Shown: positions 1 to 7,003 of the stretch, in pieces
Numbering within the stretch: the stretch's first letter is position 1
How the letters are laid out: each line of letters opens with the position of its first letter
Assembly (NCBI GenBank): GCA_030065655.1
Contig: JASJDT010000005.1
Location: 1 to 55,332, forward strand
Source of the DNA: Desulfocapsaceae bacterium
GTDB taxonomy: Bacteria > Desulfobacterota > Desulfobulbia > Desulfobulbales > Desulfocapsaceae
Direction: 5' to 3'
Length of the DNA stretch: 55,332 bases
The notes under the pieces: model-generated
Database searches by the model: none
What the model was told of the DNA's origin: nothing
The model's input: only the letters and a program-made list of their open reading frames with translations
Made by a program: the position numbers and the translations under genes

Positions 1-257
1 AGCAGAATCTTACGGGCGGTGCGTTCATCCTCATTATCCGAGAAAATAGAGGCAAGACCAGGAGTATCATAGAGCAAACCGCGATCACCCTTAAGCTGCC
101 CCCGGGTAACTGTAACCGTGGATCCAGGAAGGTTGAGCGGTCGTACTTTTTTTGTGGTAACACTTCCGAAAATAGAAGTTTTACCGACATTCATATTGCC
201 GATCAGGGCATACCTGTAGTTCCCTGCTGAATAATTATCCGCCAAGCCTTTGTTCAT
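1..257 (-). CDS. feoB: FeoB-like ferrous iron transporter, N-terminal G domain (partial)
   Basis: The gene runs off the left edge, leaving about 85 N-terminal codons. The visible part is a GTPase domain: the G1/P-loop reads GNMNVGKTS about 20 residues in, the G2 region carries PGSTVTV, and the G3 motif DTPG follows. The pattern Asn-x-Gly-Lys preceded by G-N-x-N is typical of the FeoB G domain, which gates Fe(II) uptake by the membrane part of the protein (beyond the window). The ATG at 257 sits two bases after the stop of a short upstream frame that resembles the end of FeoA, which fits the usual feoA-feoB order. A different small-GTPase family cannot be fully excluded because the permease domain is not visible. 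Confidence 0.8.
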   Translation of the reverse strand, partial: MNKGLADNYSAGNYRYALIGNMNVGKTSIFGSVTTKKVRPLNLPGSTVTVTRGQLKGDRGLLYDTPGLASIFSDNEDERTARKIL

Positions 258-579
258 ATACTACCTTGATGATATTCTGTCTGCACCGTCAATTCGGATT
301 CTCCAGCCTCTCAATATCACATAATCGCCTGAATTTAAATCCCCTAATTTTCTTTTGTTTACCAAATTCTCATGCAACTCTTGCGCACATAATATTCAGA
401 AAGAACTCATGGAAAATTGTTGGAGCGGTCGTCAGGAAAATGCAAAAAGGCTACTTCATATAGCTATTCTCCAGCCTAGTAGCATTTGCAAGCAGACAAG
501 GAAATTAACAGGTCAACACATCCAGCTTGTCAGGGTATTCATTTTGCCAAACACCCTCTCGTTGTGATATCTTAACCGG
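258..579. other. Intergenic region upstream of feoB
   Basis: About 320 bases lie between feoB and the oxidoreductase operon, both on the minus strand. Apart from the FeoA-like fragment next to feoB I see no credible gene. I found no convincing Fur box (the nearest AT-rich stretch is not palindromic) and no clear terminator for the upstream operon. Confidence 0.4.
261..377 (-). pseudogene. Possible FeoA-like C-terminal remnant upstream of feoB
   Basis: A 38-codon frame, with TTG at 377 as the only late start, ends with TAG two bases before the feoB ATG. Its end reads GDYVILRGWRIRIDGADRI. This resembles the last beta-hairpin and helix of FeoA, where a GDP-I-x-I-x-x-RG block is followed by a Leu/Ile-rich strand and an Ala-Asp/Glu helix. 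It is about half the usual 75 residues of FeoA. An in-frame TGA lies at 396-398, preceded by an ATG at 408-410. It may be a truncated or decayed feoA, a very short real gene, or chance. The resemblance was judged by eye only. Confidence 0.3.
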
Positions 580-1890
580 TTACGCGCCTGGTTGTTCAAC
601 CAGCTGCATTTTGGCAAGGGTTTGCTGCGCGGTGGCAAGGTGGGTGGAGGTAAATTTTTTCTCCAGCGCAGAATTCAGCATGGCTAAGGAAATCCCCTCG
701 TTTAAGGAAGCCAGAAATGCCAGGGCGCCAAGAGCCTGGTCCTTTGCTCCCACACCTTTGCCCGCAAAATCGACGGCAATGGTGCGAGCCTGACAGTCTG
801 GTACGCTTATCCGACTGTTATGTATCACCAGACCACCTTCAGCCATCTGGGCAAAGGATTGTCGGCGTCGCGGTATTCCATCCTCAGAGAGCACCACGAT
901 TACGTCTGGAGAAGTTATACCGGTATAACCGATCTCTTCTGGCCAAAGAATTATTTCAGCAATAGAAGGCCCCCTGAGCACAGTGATATCATAATCATTT
1001 TTCTGTGTTGCCTGCATGCCACCAGTCATGGCCGCCAGACATAACAGCTCTCCGGCGGTAACAATGCGCTGCCCGGCTGAGCCAAGAATGAGGATTTCTT
1101 TTTTCCCTGAAATAACAGGAGAATGCTCTTTATCTACAACTAACGGTGGTGTCGGCTGAGAAAGCTCGCTGCAGATCTGGTTATAGCTGCTCACATACTC
1201 ACTACGCTCATTCTTCTCAATCACGCCATTATAAGGAGTCAATTTGGCTATCTGATCGAGGATATCACTCTTCCGCATGGCATTTTTGCGGCTATAACGA
1301 CCAGGACAAATACCCCAGATATCCATAACGGCAAAGCCATCGTATGAAATGGCATCCTCAATATTATTCGACAGGTCTTCACCGAGTCCTGAACAGCGCA
1401 TAACATAAGGCGCACCAGCAGCATCGGCAATCTGACAAATATCAAGAGGGTGCTCAAGTTTATTGAGAAATCTCGATGAGGTGATGGCCTCGACGGGGGT
1501 GGTGGCGGAATATTGCCCACCGGTCATACCAAAGTTAAAATTATTAAGAATTAACAGGGTGATGTTGGCGTTGCGGCGGCAGGCACTCAAAAAATGGGCA
1601 CCGCCTATTCCCATACCGCCATCTCCCATGGTGACGATGACCTGCAACTCGGGCCTGGCCATTTTCAAGCCCAAGGCATAGGTAAGGGCCCTGCCATGCA
1701 GGCCGTGAAAGGCGTGAGTGTGGAAGAAAACGTCAAATAGTCCCGAACAGCCTATATCGCTGACCAACACGACTTCACTGCCATTGATGTTCATTTGGCC
1801 AAGTGCGTTATCAAGCGCCCGGACTATCCTCTCGTGGGTGCAGCCGGGACAAAATACCAGCGGACGGGAATGGTTCAGTAAACTAGCCAT
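580..1890 (-). CDS. 2-oxoacid:ferredoxin oxidoreductase, beta (TPP) subunit fused to gamma domain
   Basis: The first ~230 residues are the thiamine-diphosphate subunit of a 2-oxoacid:ferredoxin oxidoreductase. It has the CPGC motif near residue 15, a third cluster-type Cys in SDIGCSG, and the TPP/Mg motif GDGGMGIGG with NNFNFGMTGGQ after it. From about residue 265 a second domain begins with ILGSAGQRIVTAGE, matching the gamma subunit (usual signature GxGGQG, here altered). The ATG at 1890 overlaps the end of the alpha gene by 8 bases, so the longer frame up to 1935 is unlikely. With the alpha subunit it would oxidise a 2-oxoacid (2-oxoglutarate or a branched-chain one) to acyl-CoA and reduce ferredoxin. 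I see no delta ferredoxin subunit nearby, and the exact substrate is not readable. Confidence 0.88.
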   Translation of the reverse strand: MASLLNHSRPLVFCPGCTHERIVRALDNALGQMNINGSEVVLVSDIGCSGLFDVFFHTHAFHGLHGRALTYALGLKMARPELQVIVTMGDGGMGIGGAHFLSACRRNANITLLILNNFNFGMTGGQYSATTPVEAITSSRFLNKLEHPLDICQIADAAGAPYVMRCSGLGEDLSNNIEDAISYDGFAVMDIWGICPGRYSRKNAMRKSDILDQIAKLTPYNGVIEKNERSEYVSSYNQICSELSQPTPPLVVDKEHSPVISGKKEILILGSAGQRIVTAGELLCLAAMTGGMQATQKNDYDITVLRGPSIAEIILWPEEIGYTGITSPDVIVVLSEDGIPRRRQSFAQMAEGGLVIHNSRISVPDCQARTIAVDFAGKGVGAKDQALGALAFLASLNEGISLAMLNSALEKKFTSTHLATAQQTLAKMQLVEQPGA

Positions 1891-3001
1891 TATTGAGCAC
1901 CTCCCCAATCTCCACCGGCGATATGAGGTTGCCATCCATCTTCCCGTAAAAACGTATGGGTTTATCGTGGATCAGCCGCTCAATTTCCCTGACATATTGG
2001 CCAAGGTTCATTTCAACCACAAGAATATTTTTATAGGATGCTGCTGTTGCAACAATCAACTCTTCGGGAACCGGCCAGAGAGTTTTTAGCACCAGCACCG
2101 AGGTTTTCTTGGCAGCCACTGCCAAAGTCGACTGCTTTGCTGCTCTGGCGGTGACACCGTAGGTGATAATGAGAGTTTCCGCCTTATCAGCCGGCAGGTA
2201 TTCGTAGTAAGTGAAGTCGCCGACATGATTTTCCAGCTTGTCTTTCAAGCGCTGCCGCTGCCTGGCTATCTCTTTACTGTCGGTGGTGATATAGCCATCC
2301 TGGCCATGGGTGGATGAGGTCTGCCGCACGAGTGTCCTATCGCCTATTGGCAGGAAATCAGGTACCCCATCATTCTCTCTGTCAGCAAAAGGCAGGTAAT
2401 CTTCGGGATCACTGGTAAAAACAGTTCGTTCCTCAATTTCGGGAACATCAAGACTATCAAGATCAACACTCTCCCTGGTAAGACCGATTTCTTTGTTGGA
2501 TGCCAGAAAAACAGGGCAACGGTATTTCTCGGCAAGATTGAAGGCTGCAATGGTGAGGAAATAACAATCCCTGGTATCTGTGGGGACTATTACAACTACA
2601 GGTAAGCCACCACTGTTGCCCCATTGCATGAACTGAATATCGCCATCTGCTCCCTTGGTTGCCGAACCCGTCGAAGGTCCCAGTCGCTGTACATTGACAA
2701 TAACAAGTGGGATCTCGCTTCCCACGGCAAACGAAATCTGCTCGCTGTAGAGACTGAGTCCCGGTCCCGAGGTGGCCGTCATGGCTTTTCTGCCTGCCAT
2801 GGAAGCTCCGAGGCAGTAGCCAATAGAGCCTATTTCATCCTCGCCCTGCAGGCAGCAACCTCCCGCAGGTGGCAGCAGCTCCAACATTTTGGCAAGAATC
2901 GAGGTGGCTGGAGTAATCGGGTAGCCGGCAAAAAATCTGCATCCTGCCCGGATGGCACCATGTGCTATTGCTTCATTGCCGTCCATCAATGTTCTGCCCA
3001 T
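1883..3001 (-). CDS. 2-oxoacid:ferredoxin oxidoreductase, alpha subunit (KorA/VorB type)
   Basis: A 372-residue protein with the pyrimidine-binding domain of the 2-oxoacid oxidoreductases. GYPITPATS lies near residue 26, then QGEDEIGSIG with the Glu that activates TPP, then TATSGPGLSLYSEQ. A C-terminal transketolase-like domain II contains VLVLKTLWPVP and the VVEMNLGQ strand. Length and motif order match KorA/VorB. It is the first gene of a two-gene unit and overlaps the beta-gamma gene by 8 bases, implying translational coupling. It works in the cytoplasm, linking amino- or organic-acid oxidation to ferredoxin reduction. The start at 3001 is supported by the family-typical opening in which MDGNEAIAHGA follows closely. 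Confidence 0.9.
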   Translation of the reverse strand: MGRTLMDGNEAIAHGAIRAGCRFFAGYPITPATSILAKMLELLPPAGGCCLQGEDEIGSIGYCLGASMAGRKAMTATSGPGLSLYSEQISFAVGSEIPLVIVNVQRLGPSTGSATKGADGDIQFMQWGNSGGLPVVVIVPTDTRDCYFLTIAAFNLAEKYRCPVFLASNKEIGLTRESVDLDSLDVPEIEERTVFTSDPEDYLPFADRENDGVPDFLPIGDRTLVRQTSSTHGQDGYITTDSKEIARQRQRLKDKLENHVGDFTYYEYLPADKAETLIITYGVTARAAKQSTLAVAAKKTSVLVLKTLWPVPEELIVATAASYKNILVVEMNLGQYVREIERLIHDKPIRFYGKMDGNLISPVEIGEVLNNG

Positions 3002-3095
3002 ATTTCACTCGACTAGTATTTACTGTTTTTCGGTGATTTTACTTCCGGCAAAGCGAAGTTGTTCACCTGATTATCTAGATTTCCCGGCTTCACAA

Positions 3096-3262
3096 CTAGT
3101 GTCATGTCATGTTTCAAATGTTGCAATAGAGCGCCGGGATTCTGGTTTCCCGCTAGACGCGCAGGAAGGAGCGTAGCAGCGCTACGTTACTGACTAAGCA
3201 ACGACGTCAGGAGGCCAGAATAACAAGCTCTAAGCAACGGGTGAGGCATGACAGGACACTAG
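3096..3262. repeat. MITE-like element with 16-bp terminal inverted repeats
   Basis: The left end at 3096 reads ctagtgtcatgtcatg. The right end at 3247-3262 is its reverse complement with one mismatch. Between them are about 135 non-coding bases with an internal perfect stem (cgtagc/gctacg, 3172-3186) and a further partial inverted match (gattctgg near 3138 against ccagaat near 3216). Both tips end in CTAG. The right tip supplies the TAG stop codon (3259-3261) of the neighbouring M24 peptidase gene. Size, structure and lack of coding content fit a miniature inverted-repeat transposable element or a REP-like palindromic unit. No second copy was noticed in this window. Confidence 0.65.
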
Positions 3263-4359
3263 CCTACCCGGATAAGTGAACGAGGCAGAGAGCTCAATGA
3301 AACGGCTCCATCCTCGCTGATATACACATCGTCCTCAATTCGTACACCGTTTATTCCCGGAAGATAAATACCCGGTTCGACGGTGTAGGACATGCCAACT
3401 CTGAGCAGTTGTTCGTTGTCTGCATGCATATATGGTTCTTCATGACACTGCATACCAATGCCATGGCCGGTTCGATGAGTAAAATACCGACCGTAACCAG
3501 CTTCCTCGATCATCTTCCTGGCGGCAAGATCCACATCCCGGCAGGCTACGTTTTCTTTACCGGCTGCACGACCAGCTCTGTTTGCCTGCTGGACGATTTC
3601 ATGAATTTTCACACTCTCCTCGTCAATATCTCCCACTCCAAAGGTCCTGGTCAAATCAGAAACATAGCCTTGATAGCGGGCTCCCCAATCAATAACAAGC
3701 AGATCGCCCTCCTGGAGCTTCCGCTCCGAAGGCTGAGCGTGAGGATTGGCCCCGTTTGGTCCGGCAGCTATAATCGGAGCGAAGGGAAGATCAGGATCTG
3801 AACCGTGTTTGAAAAGTTGCAGAACAAGCTCTGCAGCAAGTTCTCTTTCGGTCATTCCCAGACGAATGAGAGGAAGCACCGCCTGCAAACTATCCTCGGC
3901 AATGTTAACCGCCTGTTGCATTAACTCAAGCTCACCGGCATCCTTTAGGCTTCGCACAGCAGCAATAAACCCTGAACCATCAACCAGGCTCAGTTCACCA
4001 TTAGACTTCAACAGGCTATATTCCAGGTAGCGCAGCTGCAGCGGTTCGACACCGAACTTCCCCTGCACCGCTCCCAGTGAATTCAAAGCGTCAGAAAAAA
4101 CTTTCTGCCAGCCTTGCGGATTTTCATCATAGAAAAAGGTTTTCAACCAGCCTGTCTTGTCTACTTTGGCAGCCTCCAGGCGAGGAAGAATGAGAATCGA
4201 TTTATTGCCCGGCACGAAAAGGAAGACGACTGGCCGCTCCATGAGATGAAAATGGAGACCGGTAAAATAACTGAGGCTTGGACCGGCATTCAACGCCATT
4301 CCCTGACAACCATTTTCTTCAATGATCTGAGCTAGTTTTTCAAGTCGTTCGGCGTACAT
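3259..4359 (-). CDS. M24 family Xaa-Pro aminopeptidase/dipeptidase
   Basis: A 366-residue cytoplasmic metallopeptidase with a creatinase-like N-terminal domain (about 1-125) and a pita-bread catalytic domain. The five expected metal ligands are visible in order: Asp in VIDWGA, Asp in SDLTRTF, His in THRTGHGIG, Glu in VEPGIYL and Glu in RIEDDV. This matches PepQ/PepP-type enzymes that release residues ahead of proline. The ATG at 4359 has a good GGAGG six bases upstream, although the start lies 28 bases inside the end of the upstream transporter gene. The TAG stop is part of the right inverted repeat of the element at 3096-3262, so the last codons may have been altered by that insertion. Confidence 0.9.
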   Translation of the reverse strand: MYAERLEKLAQIIEENGCQGMALNAGPSLSYFTGLHFHLMERPVVFLFVPGNKSILILPRLEAAKVDKTGWLKTFFYDENPQGWQKVFSDALNSLGAVQGKFGVEPLQLRYLEYSLLKSNGELSLVDGSGFIAAVRSLKDAGELELMQQAVNIAEDSLQAVLPLIRLGMTERELAAELVLQLFKHGSDPDLPFAPIIAAGPNGANPHAQPSERKLQEGDLLVIDWGARYQGYVSDLTRTFGVGDIDEESVKIHEIVQQANRAGRAAGKENVACRDVDLAARKMIEEAGYGRYFTHRTGHGIGMQCHEEPYMHADNEQLLRVGMSYTVEPGIYLPGINGVRIEDDVYISEDGAVSLSSLPRSLIRVG

Positions 4360-5342
4360 ATTTTCCTCCGGATGGGTCTCACCTCTTTTTTATCCTGTCT
4401 TCCGATACCTTCACCGCCTGACGATATCCAATGCCTTGAATCCTCTGAAGAAGATTGGTCTTGATTCTGTGGTCGTTTTTTCCTGATCATCCATAAATTG
4501 CCAAAGAGAATCATAGCCACTCCCGTTGCCGAGGAAGGCGTCCAGATATAGTTTTCCCAAATAGTTGAAATTATGAGGGCCACAACAGGAAATAACAGCG
4601 TGGCGTAGGCTGCCCGATCGGCTCCGATCGATCCGACAAGTTTTAAATAACAGCCGAAGGCGATAATCGAGCCAAAGACAGACAGATAGAAAAGTGAGCC
4701 GATGTAGACGGCGGATGGATCGAAACTAAACGATTTACCGCTAAGCAAAGCAACGACAAACATAGCCAATGCTCCATAACCCATGCCATAACCATTCGTC
4801 TGGAGGATGGGTAAACTCCTTTTCTGATTGCGAGCAGAAGTAATATTTCCCAATGATGCCAAGAAAGTTGCCAATAAGCAGCATACTATCCCAAAAGCAC
4901 CATCATTTTCCAGTGAAAATGTAGTGATTTCAGAACGAAAAACCAAAAACATACCAGTCAGACCGATCACACCACCAATGAGCACACTGCCATTGACCGA
5001 GGAGCGCAGAAGAATTGCCCCGTTAACTACGTTCATCAGTAAGATAGTAGAGAAGACAAGAGCAGCAAGACCACTGGTGACATGAAGCTCCGCTATATAG
5101 AACAAGAGATAGTTGAATCCGAAAAGCAGTACACCCTGGAGAAACATGAATCCGTGTTCCTGAATAGAATAGCGCAAATTCAAGCCACGCAGATAGCACC
5201 AGAGAAGAAGAATAGCAGACGCCAAAGCAAATCTATAGGTTACCGATGCTATGGGCTCGACCAAGCCTAGCTGCATTTTGATACCAATCCAGGTTGACCC
5301 CCAGATCAGGACTGTGATTATGTAAAAAGCACTATTCTTCAT
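4332..5342 (-). CDS. EamA/DMT family permease
   Basis: A 336-residue inner-membrane protein with roughly ten hydrophobic segments forming two EamA repeats. It opens with the classic ITVLIWGSTWIGIK first helix, and the second half contains GSIGADRAAYATLLFPVVALI. The drug/metabolite transporter family exports small metabolites such as amino acids; the substrate here is unknown. The last ~45 residues are a hydrophilic, charged tail after the final helix (RPQNQDQSSSEDS onwards), and the tail overlaps the next gene by 28 bases, so it may be an unselected extension. The gene begins 28 bases after a MocR-type regulator on the same strand, suggesting that the regulator controls this exporter. Confidence 0.88.
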   Translation of the reverse strand: MKNSAFYIITVLIWGSTWIGIKMQLGLVEPIASVTYRFALASAILLLWCYLRGLNLRYSIQEHGFMFLQGVLLFGFNYLLFYIAELHVTSGLAALVFSTILLMNVVNGAILLRSSVNGSVLIGGVIGLTGMFLVFRSEITTFSLENDGAFGIVCCLLATFLASLGNITSARNQKRSLPILQTNGYGMGYGALAMFVVALLSGKSFSFDPSAVYIGSLFYLSVFGSIIAFGCYLKLVGSIGADRAAYATLLFPVVALIISTIWENYIWTPSSATGVAMILFGNLWMIRKKRPQNQDQSSSEDSRHWISSGGEGIGRQDKKEVRPIRRKICTPNDLKN

Positions 5343-5370
5343 CGGCTACTCCATCGAAATTTCATTTTAT

Positions 5371-6816
5371 TCAGTGTTTCACGTGATTATCCTGACTATT
5401 CGCCAACTCATGCACCATTTCACCCAGTGCTTCTACAGCCCATTTCGTCTCTTCAGAATAGCAGGCACTATTAAGTCTCAGGCAATTATGGTACCGTTCA
5501 CCTGTGGAAAACAGAGAACCGGGGGCAATTGTAATCTTTTTCTGGGCAGCCATCGCATACAGTGCCACCGTATCGATATTTTCAGCCAACTCGAGCCAGA
5601 GAGTAAAACCACCCTCAGGTCGGGTGACCCTGGTCCCTTGCGGGAAATAGGTTCCAATGGCCTCCGCCATTCTGGCCACCTTGGCAGCATAGGCTTTGCA
5701 GATGGTCCGCAGATGATGAGCATATCCACCGTTTTCCAGAAATTCGGCTATCGCCAGCTGAGTTGGACTGGCAGTGGCGATGTTAGAGACGATTTTCTGA
5801 TGAAGCACTGCATCCATGAATCTTCCCGGAGCAATCCAGCCAACCCGATAACCTGGCGCCAGGGTCTTGGAAAAGGATGAGCAGAGCAGCACATTGTCAT
5901 GGCGATCCCACGCTTTGGCCACCGTTGGGCGCTCACCGTCGTGAGCCAAATCTCCATTAATATCATCTTCGATTAGTGGCACTTTCGCTTCCCAGAGCAG
6001 ACTCACAAGTTCCTCCTTGCGCGCATCGCTAAGTCTGTTTCCCATAGGATTATCGAAGTTTGAGATGGCGATACAGCAGGTAATGTTGTTATGCGCAAGG
6101 GCATGACGGAGATGCTCTATTTGCAGCCCTTCCACTGGGGAATTGGGGATCTCAATAACCCGTAGGCCAAGAATCTCGAACATCTGCACAAAGTTAAAAT
6201 AGATAGGTGAACTTATTGCCACGGTATCCCCGGGTCGGCAAATGGCTCGAAGAGCCAAAAACACCGCTTCCGACGCACCGCTGGTAACAACAAGCTTCTC
6301 AGGATTGAGAACACACCCCGCTTTCGTCATCCACTTAGCTATCTGTTGGCGAAGCCTGTGATGGCCGGGAGGCATGGCATAGGCCGTGCTCTCAATCTTG
6401 AGTCGGCGAGTCTCGGAAGCGAGAATGCGGCTAAGCTTGTCGCCGGGAATCAGGTCGGGATCGGGAATAGCCGCACCAAACTGTACTTTGTCAGGGACAA
6501 GCACATCCTTCATTATCCTGACCACGAGACTACATGAGCTGGCTTGCGAGGGGATAATATTGGTTTCATCTATCTCTGGCTCCCTGGGTATTTCCGGCAG
6601 CCGGGCACTTACGTAGTACCCCGACTGCGGTCGTGCCTCTATCAGACAGCAATCCTCAAGATGTTCATATGCCACTTTAACTGTATTGATGCTGACGCCG
6701 CTTTGGCGGCTGAGCTCCCGTATGGAAGGCACCCGATCTCCCGGCTTATAGGTTCCGTTATCTACCAATTCCGCTATCTTGTCGACAATAGTCTGATAGA
6801 GATATTTCCCGCTCAT
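5371..6816 (-). CDS. MocR/PdxR-type GntR regulator with aminotransferase-like domain
   Basis: Residues 1-70 are a GntR winged helix (YKPGDRVPSIRELSRQSGVS, then NTVKVAYEHLE). The rest is a fold-type I aminotransferase domain with the PLP lysine in SSFSKTLAPGYRVGW and the substrate-contact segment SNFDNPMGNRLSD. In this family a PLP adduct acts as the sensed signal for transcription control. Two ATGs lie near the front: the one at 6816 has GAGGAG eight bases upstream, whereas the frame reaching 6852 lacks a site, so 6816 was chosen. Two direct repeats about 80-125 bases upstream (6899-6908 and 6930-6940) are likely operators. It is probably co-transcribed with the EamA exporter behind it. Confidence 0.9.
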   Translation of the reverse strand: MSGKYLYQTIVDKIAELVDNGTYKPGDRVPSIRELSRQSGVSINTVKVAYEHLEDCCLIEARPQSGYYVSARLPEIPREPEIDETNIIPSQASSCSLVVRIMKDVLVPDKVQFGAAIPDPDLIPGDKLSRILASETRRLKIESTAYAMPPGHHRLRQQIAKWMTKAGCVLNPEKLVVTSGASEAVFLALRAICRPGDTVAISSPIYFNFVQMFEILGLRVIEIPNSPVEGLQIEHLRHALAHNNITCCIAISNFDNPMGNRLSDARKEELVSLLWEAKVPLIEDDINGDLAHDGERPTVAKAWDRHDNVLLCSSFSKTLAPGYRVGWIAPGRFMDAVLHQKIVSNIATASPTQLAIAEFLENGGYAHHLRTICKAYAAKVARMAEAIGTYFPQGTRVTRPEGGFTLWLELAENIDTVALYAMAAQKKITIAPGSLFSTGERYHNCLRLNSACYSEETKWAVEALGEMVHELANSQDNHVKH

Positions 6817-6898
6817 TTCCATCACTCCTCGATTAAGCACTACCCTGACCATAACGGTTTCAGAAATAATTAACAGTCACAGCACTACAGTTTCGCAC

Positions 6899-6940
6899 AG
6901 GACACAGTATTAATTGAATTAAAAAAAGAAGGACACAGTT
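6899..6940 (-). promoter_or_regulatory. Pair of direct repeats, likely MocR operators
   Basis: On the plus strand aggacacagt occurs at 6899-6908 and again at 6930-6939, on the same face of the helix (31 bases apart, about three turns). On the minus strand this is ACTGTGTCCT, lying upstream of the MocR-type gene. A degenerate third half (actgtagtgctgtg) lies between them and the gene. MocR/PdxR proteins are known to bind widely spaced direct repeats at their own promoters, so autoregulation is inferred. Confidence 0.5.
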
Positions 6941-7003
6941 TACCGTTAAGAGATTTACAACGGAAGGATTTTCAGCACAGCTTGCCAGACGTATGGCTTA
7001 AAT

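Noticed and set aside
4332-4470. Frameshift at the EamA C-terminus
   Set aside because: The hydrophilic tail is odd, but the membrane part is complete, so a simple overlapping extension is sufficient.
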